In this document: positions 21,582 through 31,900 of the stretch, one piece after another
Layout: every line of letters begins with the position of its first letter
Numbering within the stretch: the stretch's first letter is position 1
NCBI GenBank assembly: GCA_011032825.1
Contig: JAADJZ010000029.1
Location: forward strand, 1 to 64,000
Length of the DNA: 64,000 nucleotides
Source of the DNA: Massariosphaeria phaeospora
Taxonomy: Eukaryota; Ascomycota; Dothideomycetes; Pleosporales
Direction: 5' to 3'
The notes under the pieces: model-generated
Seen by the model: only the letters and a program-made list of their open reading frames with translations
Database searches by the model: none
Told to the model about the DNA's origin: nothing
Program-made: the position numbers and the translations under genes

Positions 21582-22979
21582 TTAAGCTGTGTACGGCACC
21601 TCCCGCTTCGCATTCTTTGTATACTCAACGTTATGCCCGCCCGGAAGCTGAGCAATCCCTAGCACAACGATTAGCACAGCTAAAATCACGAGACTCACTC
21701 ATCTAAACTCACAGTTATCCACACCAATGTCCTCCTCCACCGTGCGCTTCAATCCCGCACACTTGTTCATATCGGCAATGCTCTGCTGCTTGCCGCCGCA
21801 GCTCGCCGCATAGCAGCTCGTGTCGAGGATATTCTGCAGCGACTGGTCCTTCCAGCCGAAGACGTAGTCACCGTGGTTTGCATACCCGGTGGCGTCGCCG
21901 AAGCTCCACACGAAAGGCTGGCTGCCGTCTTCGGGCCAGTCAGCCGGGTCGTTGAAGCTCGATGTGTCCCAGATGACTTCGAACATGACTTGCGAGGTGC
22001 GGACGGGGTGGGTTGCGGGGCATGGGCCTGCGCTTTCGAAGGTGCCGCTTTCGGGGTAGCTGGTGATGCGATTAGCGGTCGTCGATTTATCGCTCGAGCC
22101 CCACCTCAAGAATAATATTGAGATAAAGTGGGAGATAGGCAAGTTACCTCATATGGTCCATGTGATTCGGCGAATCGAGGTTGACGCCGTCCCAGCAGGT
22201 GGGAAAGCGCAGCGAGGTCATGATGCCGTATTCGCATTTATGGCCTGGGAAAGCGACAGTCTCGTGCTCGCGCGAGCCGGCATCGGACATGCAAGTGTAG
22301 GTCAATTGGCGGAAGCGTGCTGCTTCAGCTTTGGTGCGTGCCTCGACGTCACCCATAAACATGCGGAAGCCCTATAAGATGCGTTAGTTGCATGTTCGTT
22401 CGATATCCGGCAGATCAATGATGGCACGTCGAAGAGGCAGGTAGAAAAAGGCTTACCGGCTTGAAGGCCTGCACTTTGGACTTCTGGGCAGTGTCGTAGA
22501 GCGGATCCTGCATGTAGTAGACCGTCATACCACCGCCAGTTGCGCCCTCAAAACCAGCATTGGCCAGTTGAGGCACGCGTTTGTAGGTACCATTCCGGGC
22601 ACGGAAGTACAAAATAGCAGTCCAGTAGTTACTAAAAGCCGTCAGCGACTCTACCACATACGACGAGAAGGGGTCGCTTACGAAAAGTCTTCCGAGAATT
22701 GGCACGTCGTGCACGTTGACTCGCCCGGCAGGTCCTTCTCAGGCTCCATGGATGCGTTGAAAGAGTTACCACTAGATACGATGGTTAGAGATGCCCCAAG
22801 TACTGGTGTTACATTACTGAGACGACGTACCCAACGATTTGGTGCACATGAGGAGAGGGCACTTGACCTGGAGTGACCAGAGGATCCAATCTCTCCACCA
22901 CTAGCTGAGAGCATTGGAAGCGGATTAGCGCATTGCTAGAGGCAGTGAGCGCCAACGTGAGAAAAGCCGACCAGTGCAT
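21582..22979 (-). CDS. Secreted DUF1996-family protein
   Basis: Six exons: 22979-22831, 22771-22682, 22631-22457, 22371-22148, 22059-21713 and 21658-21582, 353 aa. It starts with a signal peptide (MHWSAFLTLALTASSNALIR). Each splice rebuilds a DUF1996 hallmark: 'SPHVHQIVGGNSFN', 'CQFSEDFSNYWTAILYF', 'SPNHMDHMSYP', and the C-terminal 'QLPGGHNVEY'. Conserved Cys residues fit an extracellular fold. The family is widespread in fungal secretomes and is usually of unknown biochemical function, often near cell-wall or carbohydrate genes. It is divergent from the small secreted protein at 23628. Five introns of 50-89 bp are all GT-AG. Confidence 0.87.
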
Positions 22980-23627
22980 CTTGTGTGGTACGCTGTGGTG
23001 AATCGTGCTGCTCGTTTTCGACGGAATGCTGTATAGGAGGATTATTGACTTCCACACTGCTATATGCAAGACCTTGGTCGAAGGGGAATCTGATTTGCAA
23101 GCGTGGTGGTAGTCACGGTCGAGGCTACTTGGTGGTCCTCGGAAGTACAAGTGCCGACTGTGGGCAACAGAATGCAAGATAAGGGGAACGGTCCCGCAAC
23201 AAGCCCAACGGACGGGCGGCTCAATCTGAGACTGTTCGTTGAGATGTTCTTTGCAGGCTCCCATCATGCATAGATATTCGTCCTCGGGTTGGCGCGCAAA
23301 TCATCGTGCTCGCTTAATCTGCGTAAATATACGCGTATTGCCCGGCAGTTACGCTACCCCGTTTTGCCTAGGCGTGTTAGATTGATGTGATCTACCAGTT
23401 GAAATGTACTTACTTGGCCACCGATTCGAGTCCGGGATGCCGATAATATTGGATATGGCGGCCCGTCCTCATCTGCGCAACATGGTACATATTGCGCCCA
23501 CCCCTGTACTACCAATTAGCGAAGATCGACTCAACAATACCCGGTTTGCCCACGCGAGAGTTTATCTCTGGTCTTCCACTGGTACTTCGATCTTTCTCCA
23601 TCTTCCATCCATCGAAAACAGTTCAAG
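22980..23627. other. Divergent promoter, DUF1996 / small secreted protein
   Basis: No gene is seen. A tRNA-like word gattcgagtcc near 23423 lacks paired stems and was rejected. Confidence 0.5.
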
Positions 23628-24011
23628 ATGTTGTCCAAAGTGCCGCTCCTCGCTCTTTTCACGTTCCTCACAACCACCTCCGCTGCAGTATTTCCCCGAG
23701 CCGTAAACACCACGGAAGCCTGTCCCACAGCCACTGAATACGCGTGTTTTGATGTCATCAACTCTTCGTTATGCCTCTCACAGAACGCACAAAGAGGAAC
23801 GGCGGATCAAATGCCGAAGTGTGTGGAATATGAGGGGGCCTTTAGTGATCTTTCGGGTGCTGCAAAGGTACGCAAAAAAGTCTTCTAGGGGAGAAGTAGC
23901 AAGTGGTGAAAGGCTGACGATGAACAGTTGTGCCGATGCCCCGGATGCCATTCAAAGATGATAAACGATGTGATTGCCAAGGCATTTCCGTCGCCGTGTC
24001 CTAGCAAGTAG
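23628..24011 (+). CDS. Small secreted cysteine-rich protein
   Basis: Two exons, 23628-23867 and 23928-24011, 107 aa. The signal peptide is MLSKVPLLALFTFLTTTSAA. The mature part has eight Cys, four in exon 1 and four in exon 2, including the compact 'LCRCPGC', so full disulfide pairing is possible. Without removing the 60-bp intron (gtacgc...gaacag) the frame ends early and loses half the cysteines, which supports the splice. It has candidate-effector or surface-protein traits (small, secreted, Cys-rich, two N-glycosylation sequons). I do not recognise a family. Confidence 0.75.
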
Positions 24012-24262
24012 AGCTAGACAGCTAAGAATGCCGCGATAAAACCAAAAGCTGTGGACTGAGACGATGGGTTCGTCTGGCATCTAGATCGCAACGCGGGTTG
24101 GGTACGACGGGTATTGGGGTGTATTATGGAGTTTCGTATACGCATGTACACACCGGGCAATCATTTCTAGTGCCAGGCGTCCTAGAAGAAGTCAACACCG
24201 TGCTTTCCAGAACTAGTCGCATTGCTCTTAGAACTAACAGATGGAGAAACTGACTTACATCT

Positions 24263-25153
24263 CTAGAATCCCAAGACCTCAGCAAATACCTGCCCTAGCC
24301 CAACTCCTTCAAACATCTTCTTGACCTCTCCCATCTCGCCACGGTTCCCCCGATGCCCTCCTTTGGAGATATCTCCCGTAATTTCTCGCATGTTTTCGAA
24401 CACTCGTTCAAGTTGTGGCCCACCCTCTCTAAAGCGCTCCGAAACTTTCTTCTGATGTGACGGTACATCCGACCAGGAGTTGGTCTTGATATCGGACATG
24501 TATGAAGAGATATTTTCGGATGTCCCTTCAAGACATAATATGCCAGGTTTGCCGGCGAGCACGAAGCCGGTCAAGCCATAGTTGGGGGCCCAGTTCACCA
24601 TATCGTTCCGCTTCGAACGCGTAGAGAGTGATTGGAGGTAGAACCAGACGCGTACCAGAGCGCCAGAAGCTGCCTGCAGTGTCGGCGCGATCATGGATGC
24701 TTCCGAGGCAAGATGGTTAGCTATCTCCTCTTTCAGATATTCAACGACCATGAGTACAGAGTCGGGACTGTCAACTGGCATGCGCTGCACGATATCGGCA
24801 TGGGTCTTCCGGCTCATCCAAGTGGGACAGCGAAAAGTGATGACAGGCCACGGTGGCTCGTCTATATCTTCGCGTATCTCGCCATTGGCCCACGCCATGG
24901 GGAACTGAATCTGTAGTTGCGCGTCGTGCTTCGGATTGATTGGCATGTGCAACTCATATTCGGCTGCTTGTGGGGAAGCTGGCGGCGCGTGCGATGGATC
25001 TTCAAGATACTCCTGCAGAAGACGGACATATTCTGCGGTAGACCCAGCTTGATGCAAATCAGCAGGAAACATGGACAGAAGCAGGTCTATCGCCAAGAGC
25101 TGCTGTTCAAGCAGTCGAGGTGGGAGCAGTCGCAGGCCTTCTGACAGGGCCAT
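24263..25153 (-). CDS. RWD-domain protein with DUF1115/Prp3-like C-terminus (RWDD2-like)
   Basis: Single exon, 296 aa. The N-terminal half (about 15-140) has the RWD layout: a Leu-rich helix with 'LLLSMFPAD', then the strand 'YELHMPINP' and 'PPWPVITFRCPT', then the C-terminal helices. The C-terminal half holds the DUF1115 signature 'WAPNYGLTGFVLAGKPGILCLEG' (shortened form: GLTGFVLAGKPG) and 'SDIKTNSWSDVPSHQKK'. Human RWDD2A/B and fungal orthologues share this architecture. RWD folds bind ubiquitin-pathway or kinase partners. Probably cytosolic or nuclear. The exact role is unknown. Confidence 0.82.
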   Translation of the reverse strand: MALSEGLRLLPPRLLEQQLLAIDLLLSMFPADLHQAGSTAEYVRLLQEYLEDPSHAPPASPQAAEYELHMPINPKHDAQLQIQFPMAWANGEIREDIDEPPWPVITFRCPTWMSRKTHADIVQRMPVDSPDSVLMVVEYLKEEIANHLASEASMIAPTLQAASGALVRVWFYLQSLSTRSKRNDMVNWAPNYGLTGFVLAGKPGILCLEGTSENISSYMSDIKTNSWSDVPSHQKKVSERFREGGPQLERVFENMREITGDISKGGHRGNRGEMGEVKKMFEGVGLGQVFAEVLGF

Positions 25154-25782
25154 GGCGCTGTACCGCTCACCGCATGGGATTGAGGGAGCGCAATCCGTGA
25201 CGGCGCGGGCAGTCTCTTACTGCATAGGTTCTCGTTCACAGCGAATCGGACGACACAAGGCGAGGCGCGTGAGACGTTAGGAGGGACCGTGGGAGGGACC
25301 TCAGTTTCGGCGAGGTTGAACGTGAAAATTCAGTGCCGCGGCACTTCGTTAGTTACCGTACTAGTTAGTGCCTTGGCAGACGTTGTAACCTCAGTTTGCA
25401 GCGCATCCCTTTTTCTCCACCAGCGCATAGCGCATCACACCATGGCGACCGACGCAATCGCACTGTCAAGGGACGCCTACAATGGCGGAGCTCGCTTTCC
25501 AGTCAATTTTACATTGACCATCTCTGACATGTCAGGCCATGGAACCATGCTCGACGCATGAACTCCTGTACCACCTGTCGTACCAAGCATCATTGAGCAC
25601 TATACCTAGACTGGAGACAAAACTCGAAGCAGGGTTGAGTTGGCATTAACAAAGTATTGCTGGTAAGAAGGTACAGTTCATTTCTCAAAGTCCGATCCCA
25701 TCGTTCCAAAGCCAACGTTGACGGGGTCCTCCACCAGCCTTATACCAGCCTTATACCAGCAGCCCAGTCCCCACAGCCTTCA
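25154..25782. other. Intergenic
   Basis: An open frame at 25289-25561 (plus) has no domain or signal. A well-placed ATG at 25442 would give only 39 residues. I do not call a gene. Confidence 0.45.
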
Positions 25783-26142
25783 CTACGTGAAGCACTGCAC
25801 CCACTTGGGGCGCGAATGATCAAACCATCTATTTATTCCTGGGAAGACAATAGGCCGGAATGGGTCTTTATGTTCAGGGTCAGGCTTGTTGCTCTCGTTG
25901 GGTGTGCACTCTGAATCTGTGTACATGTAGCAGAAGCCGCCGCGATCTGGGTCGATAGAGAGGTCGATTTCTGGTAATTCGATGCAGCCGGAGTTGGGAG
26001 GATGCCATGTACAATTGCTCTCTAACAATAGAATTTCGCACAACCCGACAGCCCCGGGTAGGCTTGTTTTATCAAGGGGGATAGCGGTGGCGAGTGCGGT
26101 GCGAGTTGCGAGAATCGGGATGAGGGTGGTATGGAGACGCAT
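25783..26142 (-). CDS. Small secreted protein, six cysteines
   Basis: Single exon, 119 aa. The signal peptide is MRLHTTLIPILATRTALATA. Six cysteines in the mature part suggest three disulfides (LCE, SNCTW, SGC, GFC, SEC, VQC). A TATA box (26236-26241, minus strand) lies ~95 bp upstream of the ATG. No family is recognised. Effector-like by size and Cys content. No tandem partner is seen nearby. Confidence 0.65.
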   Translation of the reverse strand: MRLHTTLIPILATRTALATAIPLDKTSLPGAVGLCEILLLESNCTWHPPNSGCIELPEIDLSIDPDRGGFCYMYTDSECTPNESNKPDPEHKDPFRPIVFPGINRWFDHSRPKWVQCFT

Positions 26143-26894
26143 TCTGAAGATGGGGGGTTGGTTGTGATGGGCGGATAAGCTGTTTGATGTGGTAGTAGGC
26201 TGTGGTTTGAATCTCTAAGGTCTGGACGGGAGGCCTTTATACCAGAGGGAGCCAGCATTCCCACAAACTTTAAGTGCATGCTACGCAGAAGCAATTCAAA
26301 AAAACGCCTCATGTTGTTTGGCATCGGACCAGCACTATAACCACCAACAGTGCCTGGGGTGCTCACTCCTGAACAGCGAGGCTCTCGAACGGAGTTGTGA
26401 AAGCCGAAATAAGAACCCCACCCCAACATGGCGCTCACACCTAATTTTGTATACAAACACAACATCAAGATAGATCCTAAGATACCGATTTTCTTTGTAG
26501 ATTTTGTAACAGCTGTAAAATAGCTATAGATCGTATTATATAGAGCGTATGTTAATAGCACAAGTTCCTGGGCCCTTTGCGTTGGAAATTTGCTATTTTC
26601 GGATAATTCTTCCGTACGAGAGGGCGAGGGCACAAAAAAGAATGCGACCTTAGTGTTGCCCTGGATGGTCTTGCAATCTCGCCATTGTGGAGTAATATCT
26701 CGACCTGCCAACGAAGACGCTCTCCGCTCTGCAATGAATGGGTTTTGATTGCATGTGCACGTTGCGTTCTTCCAACATGATAGTTTCACGATAGCCTTGC
26801 GGTTGCATGTGAGGCGGCGGATTTGGCCGTGCTCCCGTCTATGAATTGCTATCGCCTTCGGAAGAGCACCAGCGACGACATGCCCATGTTCTGT
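26143..26894. other. Intergenic
   Basis: AT-rich around 26440-26560. The long minus-strand frame through 26022-26789 overlaps the small secreted gene out of phase and shows no protein-like pattern, so it is rejected. Confidence 0.5.
26236..26241 (-). promoter_or_regulatory. TATA box of small secreted protein gene
   Basis: TATAAA on the minus strand, ~95 bp upstream of the ATG at 26142. Confidence 0.5.
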
Positions 26895-27521
26895 TCACAG
26901 GCCAAGGTTGACAGCAGCGTATTCGACCTCTGCATCAAGCTCAGCCTGTTCGAGTCGACATTTGGTTTGAAATTCCGCTATTTCTAGCTTGTTCATAAAG
27001 CCACTAGTTGCTGCTTCGAGCCAGCGGTCTTCCAGGAATTCTCTCTCCCACCTGGCCCAATCACAATGTTCCTCGTACAGGTCTTGGAAGCTAGAATCTG
27101 CGAGCCACCAATCGAGTAAAACCGTGTCGATAGCGTTTTCAATAGCCGGGATATCTCTAAATGTAACGATCCGGGTGTTTCCACCGATATTGGAGCCGCG
27201 CAAGCATTCATGAAGAAGTTGGTTGGCGATTTTACACAGCGGCGCACGAGCTCCGAAGCAACGGGCCATAAAACCTAAGCTGTAGCCAATATCGTGTCCA
27301 TCATAGGAGGTGTTAAGAATGTTTATCGCAAGATCTTGTCGAAGCAGATCTGTAGACGGAAGTGCAGGGCCCAGAGGATACTCCATGAGGTACTCTTCCA
27401 TATCGAGTCCGCGTGCCATTAGAATCTCGACAGAGACTTTGATAAGTGCCAGAATCGGGCATCCTGGCGATGCTGTCTGGGTTGGAGAATGGGTAGATGG
27501 TTGTGAAAGTTGGATGTACAT
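26895..27521 (-). CDS. Hypothetical orphan protein
   Basis: 208 aa from the ATG at 27521. I do not recognise a family. No signal peptide or membrane helix is seen. The C-terminal half is charged and Trp-rich ('DWARWEREFLEDRWLEA') and probably helical. The N-terminus is low in structure. Codon use looks ordinary and the frame is uninterrupted, so it is probably a lineage-restricted gene, but a chance frame cannot be excluded. Confidence 0.45.
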   Translation of the reverse strand: MYIQLSQPSTHSPTQTASPGCPILALIKVSVEILMARGLDMEEYLMEYPLGPALPSTDLLRQDLAINILNTSYDGHDIGYSLGFMARCFGARAPLCKIANQLLHECLRGSNIGGNTRIVTFRDIPAIENAIDTVLLDWWLADSSFQDLYEEHCDWARWEREFLEDRWLEAATSGFMNKLEIAEFQTKCRLEQAELDAEVEYAAVNLGL

Positions 27522-28945
27522 CCCATGAGGTCATTTACCCCGCCAAACACGTGACGATAGTTAGGTACGAACGTCAACGGCTGCCCCTCCACTTTTCAGT
27601 TCAGTTGACGTAATACCAGTCGTTTAAAGTGAGAGATGCTTGTAACTGTGTCGCTGTCGGAAACGGCAGAGGGGTGGCGGAGCGAGGCCCGGGCCCGGAA
27701 TAGCTAATCCCCGCTACCCGGCGTGCCGGCGCCGATCCGCGAAAATCCGCTCTTCGTCCCATCCCAAGGTCGTCTCTACCAACAACTGACCCCGTTGAGT
27801 GGCATGAGGACCTGCCCGATCCCGTGAGAACCGCTGTCCGTGAGGAAGCACAACCACCTGACTTCACCCACGACGAGACGGCTCTCCAACTGCCGTGCAT
27901 TATTGAATCATAGAAGGCCGTAGCAAGGACGACGGCAATAATTCGCGGGATGCAGTCGAGATGTGGTTCCGACCCACGGCTTTACTTGTAAGCCCATTCT
28001 CCTGCGATACAACCTGTTGCAGTTCAAGAACCCGAGGGTCATTGCGACGATCGTAAAAGAGGATATGATTACGTCAGATGACGACACATTACAGCAAGCG
28101 TGAGAATAGACAAACAACATGATCGCCAGGGGGATATTTCTCTAGGACTGCCTTCTGGATTTTAGAAGCCCTAAGGTTTGAGAAGATGCGGGGCTCCAGC
28201 GAACGGTTCAAATCACAACAGCCTTGCTCTCTAGGGAACGCACCAAGAACGAACCGGCAATGCACTAAGAGCACACCAGGAGCTCGGGGGAACGCACCAG
28301 GAACGCGTGCTTCCAGGAACATGGTTTCCGGCGGAAGCCCGTAGCCTTGCTATTAATAATGTACCGGGGAATATCGCCGACGCCGCACCCGTGGTGATCC
28401 AGATCGAGATATCGCCATCAAACGGTGATACGCAATGCTCTCTTAGATTTGCGCAAGCGACTACCAGCTAGAAAGTAGCGGATTCGCGCCGCTCTCTTCT
28501 ACTTTCATATGTAGACTCCTTAGGTGATCACTGGGGACAAATTGGGATACTCGGGCATCTTTGACAAATCTACTTATGATCATGGCATTCCCGAGCGTCA
28601 CCGCTTACAGCTTCATGTAAGTATACCGTACTCAACGGGAACTCTAATTACATCCAGGGCACGAACTCAGTACTGCCCCCGACTCATGAGGAACCACGCA
28701 CATTCAAAGAATCCACATCCCTTTCGCAAGTGAACGACTATGACGGAATCTTGCGTCCGTCCAGGAACTTTAGCATCAGCCACCATGCTAGTGGCAACTC
28801 GGCTTTTTTCAAGCAATGCACTACCGCTTAGCTTTGACGCTGAACTCTGGCTGCCACTGGCGCATCAGCGGGAATTTTACATATCAGCTTTCACAACCCG
28901 CTCATCTTTCACAGATCACAGCTCCTAACGCGGGAACTTAACAAG
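27522..28945. other. 1.4 kb intergenic region with relic sequence
   Basis: No intact gene. It includes a possible decayed coding fragment (27704-27913) and an imperfect direct repeat of 'gggaacgcacca' (28236-28249 and ~28287-28300). Both could be debris of old insertions. Confidence 0.4.
27704..27913 (+). pseudogene. Possible decayed coding fragment
   Basis: An open stretch of 69 codons with no ATG, preceded in frame by TAG at 27701 and ending at TAG 27911. It reads protein-like, acidic and proline-rich, for example 'WHEDLPDPVRTAVREE'. No family is recognised. It could be the tail of a broken gene or transposon, or chance. Confidence 0.2.
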
Positions 28946-31900
28946 ATGCGGTCACTCATGCTCCTGTTTGCTTTCGCTGTTTTCCGGATATGCCAGGCAT
29001 TTGTGTCGCCTGACATCTACTCCTTTACACAGCCTGCAACTCCAAGCCGGGATTTGGGAGAGAACAGTCAGCCAGCTACTGTTCCTTCTCAGTCAAGGTA
29101 TGGAAACACCCGTTCTTTGCACAATTCTTCGTCCATCCTTCGGGCCATCGCACAGGCTACAAGTCAGTTTGCTTGGCCCAACAACCTGCGACATGGGATC
29201 TCTTCATTCAATACAAGCCTCTTACATTCCCACAAGCGCTCCCATTGTAATACTCTGCTGACAGCGCTACGATAGACATGCAAACGGTCCGGCTTCCGGC
29301 TTGAATATCTTTATACCCGACTATCAAAGCGACCCTGACTGGTATAATACATCTCGAAAATCAAAGACCAAACCTACTAACTTGCGATCAGGCTCCCTCT
29401 TGTTCTCTCCCTCAAGACGATTGGAATACAGGTCAGGGTGATTCAAAACCTTGATATTTCCCCTCAATGCACGACTCTGATCATCTACACGCCTGCGGGC
29501 GTGGACTACAGCCCGAGCTCAGCGGGTATCGACACGCTAACATCCTTTGTGAGCGGCGGAGGTAGTCTTCTCCTCATGAATCAGGTCCCTACTGCCCTAC
29601 GCACCCTAGCTGGAGTATCTGCCGCGGTGGTTGCTCCGGCAGGGTCGAGGTCCATCCTACAATTGACAAATACGGAAACTACCGTTCAGGCTCTTCAAGG
29701 GTTTGATTTCACCGATTACTACGACATAAGCATGCCGTTTTATAACAACGATACGGCCAGAGGTCTTTCAAGTGTTGGCTATACCCCCGTCGACGGTTCG
29801 CAGACACTTGGCAGATATCTAGTTCGAAGTAATGGAGTTGATAGCGCAGATACTTCCGTCACGAGCGCAGCAATTGTGAAAAATCAGCCTTCTGGATCGC
29901 GTGGACATGTGTACAGCTTCGGGATGGACCTGGGGCTTCTGTTCATTCAGGCTCAGAACGAGAGAGGCGATTACTCGCAGTTTTACGACGGACACTACTA
30001 TCCTGGCTACGATATCGAGACTCGCATGATAAAGAATATCGTAACATTTAGCTCGAACTTCGTAACCTTGTGGAGCGTTCCTTATAATAAGGGTCTCGCG
30101 TTCACCACGACATGGGACATCGACACCTACATCTCGTACCCGCATGGCCAGGGTATGGCTGCCGCTGCAATGGAAAGAGGTGCTGCAGGGAATCTGAACC
30201 TCCATACCAAATATATCACCGACACCTATGAGAGTGCTTATTTCCAGTACGGAGTCCCGTACATCTACCAGATCACCGGCTTCCGTACCGCGCCTGATGG
30301 GTATCCATACATTGACTTTGGGAGCCACACGGTCAGTCACTCGCCCAACACAGTGGCGTTCCCCTACGGAACTCTTCAAGAGCAATTCATCCAGGGCTCC
30401 GCAAACGGTGGAGGTTATGCGCCCTACATCCACCAGTGCGGATCCAACTCTGATGGCACCCCTACCAATGGCCAGAGATGTGTGAAGGGGGGCACTAGCG
30501 GGCTTTCCTTTTGGACCACAGGTGGGACTGCGTCTGGAGAAGTCCGCGTAAGCGGGTACTTGATTCGGCATCTTCTCAACGACGTTTTTGGGACAAACCA
30601 CAACTTGACTACCTACCGTCCGGGTAATCTTGCGTGGAATAAGTTCCAAGCATCTCACTGCGTGGCCAACGGCTTCATCGGCGGGTCGTCCTGTGCCTCC
30701 AATTCTCATCTTACTCATCTTCCGTTCCAAGTTACGCATAACCGGGAGTCGTTTCAAGAGCTTCCGTATTACGAGTTCCCACTCCAATGGTCTGACGGAG
30801 ACGGAAACATGAGCAGCGCAGACTTCCCGGGCTCCGACTTCAGGAATCAGGTCAATTCTATCAGGAAAATGGCACAGTACGGTGGTCACTACAACATCCT
30901 GATCCACCCTTCGGACGCGGTCTTCGACAAGATCCAGATCCAGCGCGCGCTCCACGATGCTGTACGTCCCTTTGCAGTGTTCTTCAACCAGACAGGAATC
31001 GCCAATTGGTGGACAATTAGAGACCGTGCTCTCGTTGACATCACTGCATCGAGCAGCACATCCGTCACGATGACTGTGCGTCTAGATGGTCCCGTAGAAG
31101 GGCTGACTCTGCAGGTGCCGCGGACTTATTCCGTACAGTCCGCCACAGCTCCGCTCTCCGTCTGTCAGCAACTCTCGTACGATGGGTTCACCAATGCCGT
31201 CGTTCTGCGCAACACAGCACGAGGACTCTACACGCTCACTTTTTCCGTCGGCTCCAGCGACTCTGCCGCCTCTACCTGCCCAGATTTCACTCCACAGCCG
31301 ATTTCAGAATGCGTCGCCTGGGATGTTGCCATCGACGACTTCTTGGAGTTGTATTTCTCCAGTAATGGCATCAATCTGCTCCTGCTACAGACCACTACAA
31401 CGGGGCTATCGTCGAACAACGTGGCCGGAAGGCTGCAGCTCACTGGAACCACGAACAACGGTGTCAACTCATACTATACCGAGATCTCACGGTTTTGCTT
31501 CGACGCTTCGCTTTACACGCACATGTTCTTCGACATGGTGGCTCCCGCAGGCGTCAAGTTCTACGTGCAGCTTGTCTCCTATGACGCCGCATGTAACGTG
31601 GAGCAGCCAAGCCCGACATTTTTAGACGTTACTAGCTATGCTGCTGCCGACGGACAGAATCACACTGTTACGATTCCCCTGCGAGACTTCGCGGGGCAGA
31701 ACATGCAGTATGTTCGAGGCCTCCGCATCGGGAACATCTCACCACGTCAAAGGCCGATCTACGTTGACAATATCAAGCTCCAAAAGCGGTGTGTGACAGC
31801 GCCGGGAGACGACTCGACGCAGGGCCTTGCTATTGAGTCTTTCCAGAATGTGGATCGATGGATCACTGGCATCAATGACATTTTCGGCGCAACCGACACC

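Noticed and set aside
23400..23450. tRNA-like B-box word gattcgagtcc
   Set aside because: No pairing T-stem and no A-box or acceptor stem at the right distance.
25289..25561. 90-aa plus-strand frame
   Set aside because: Uses a poor start, no signal or domain, and the only good ATG gives 39 residues.
26022..26789. 255-aa minus-strand frame
   Set aside because: Overlaps the small secreted gene out of phase, spans AT-rich intergenic DNA and has no motif.
29819..30955. 378-aa minus-strand frame under the deacetylase
   Set aside because: Opposes the clearly conserved NodB catalytic domain and has no domain of its own.
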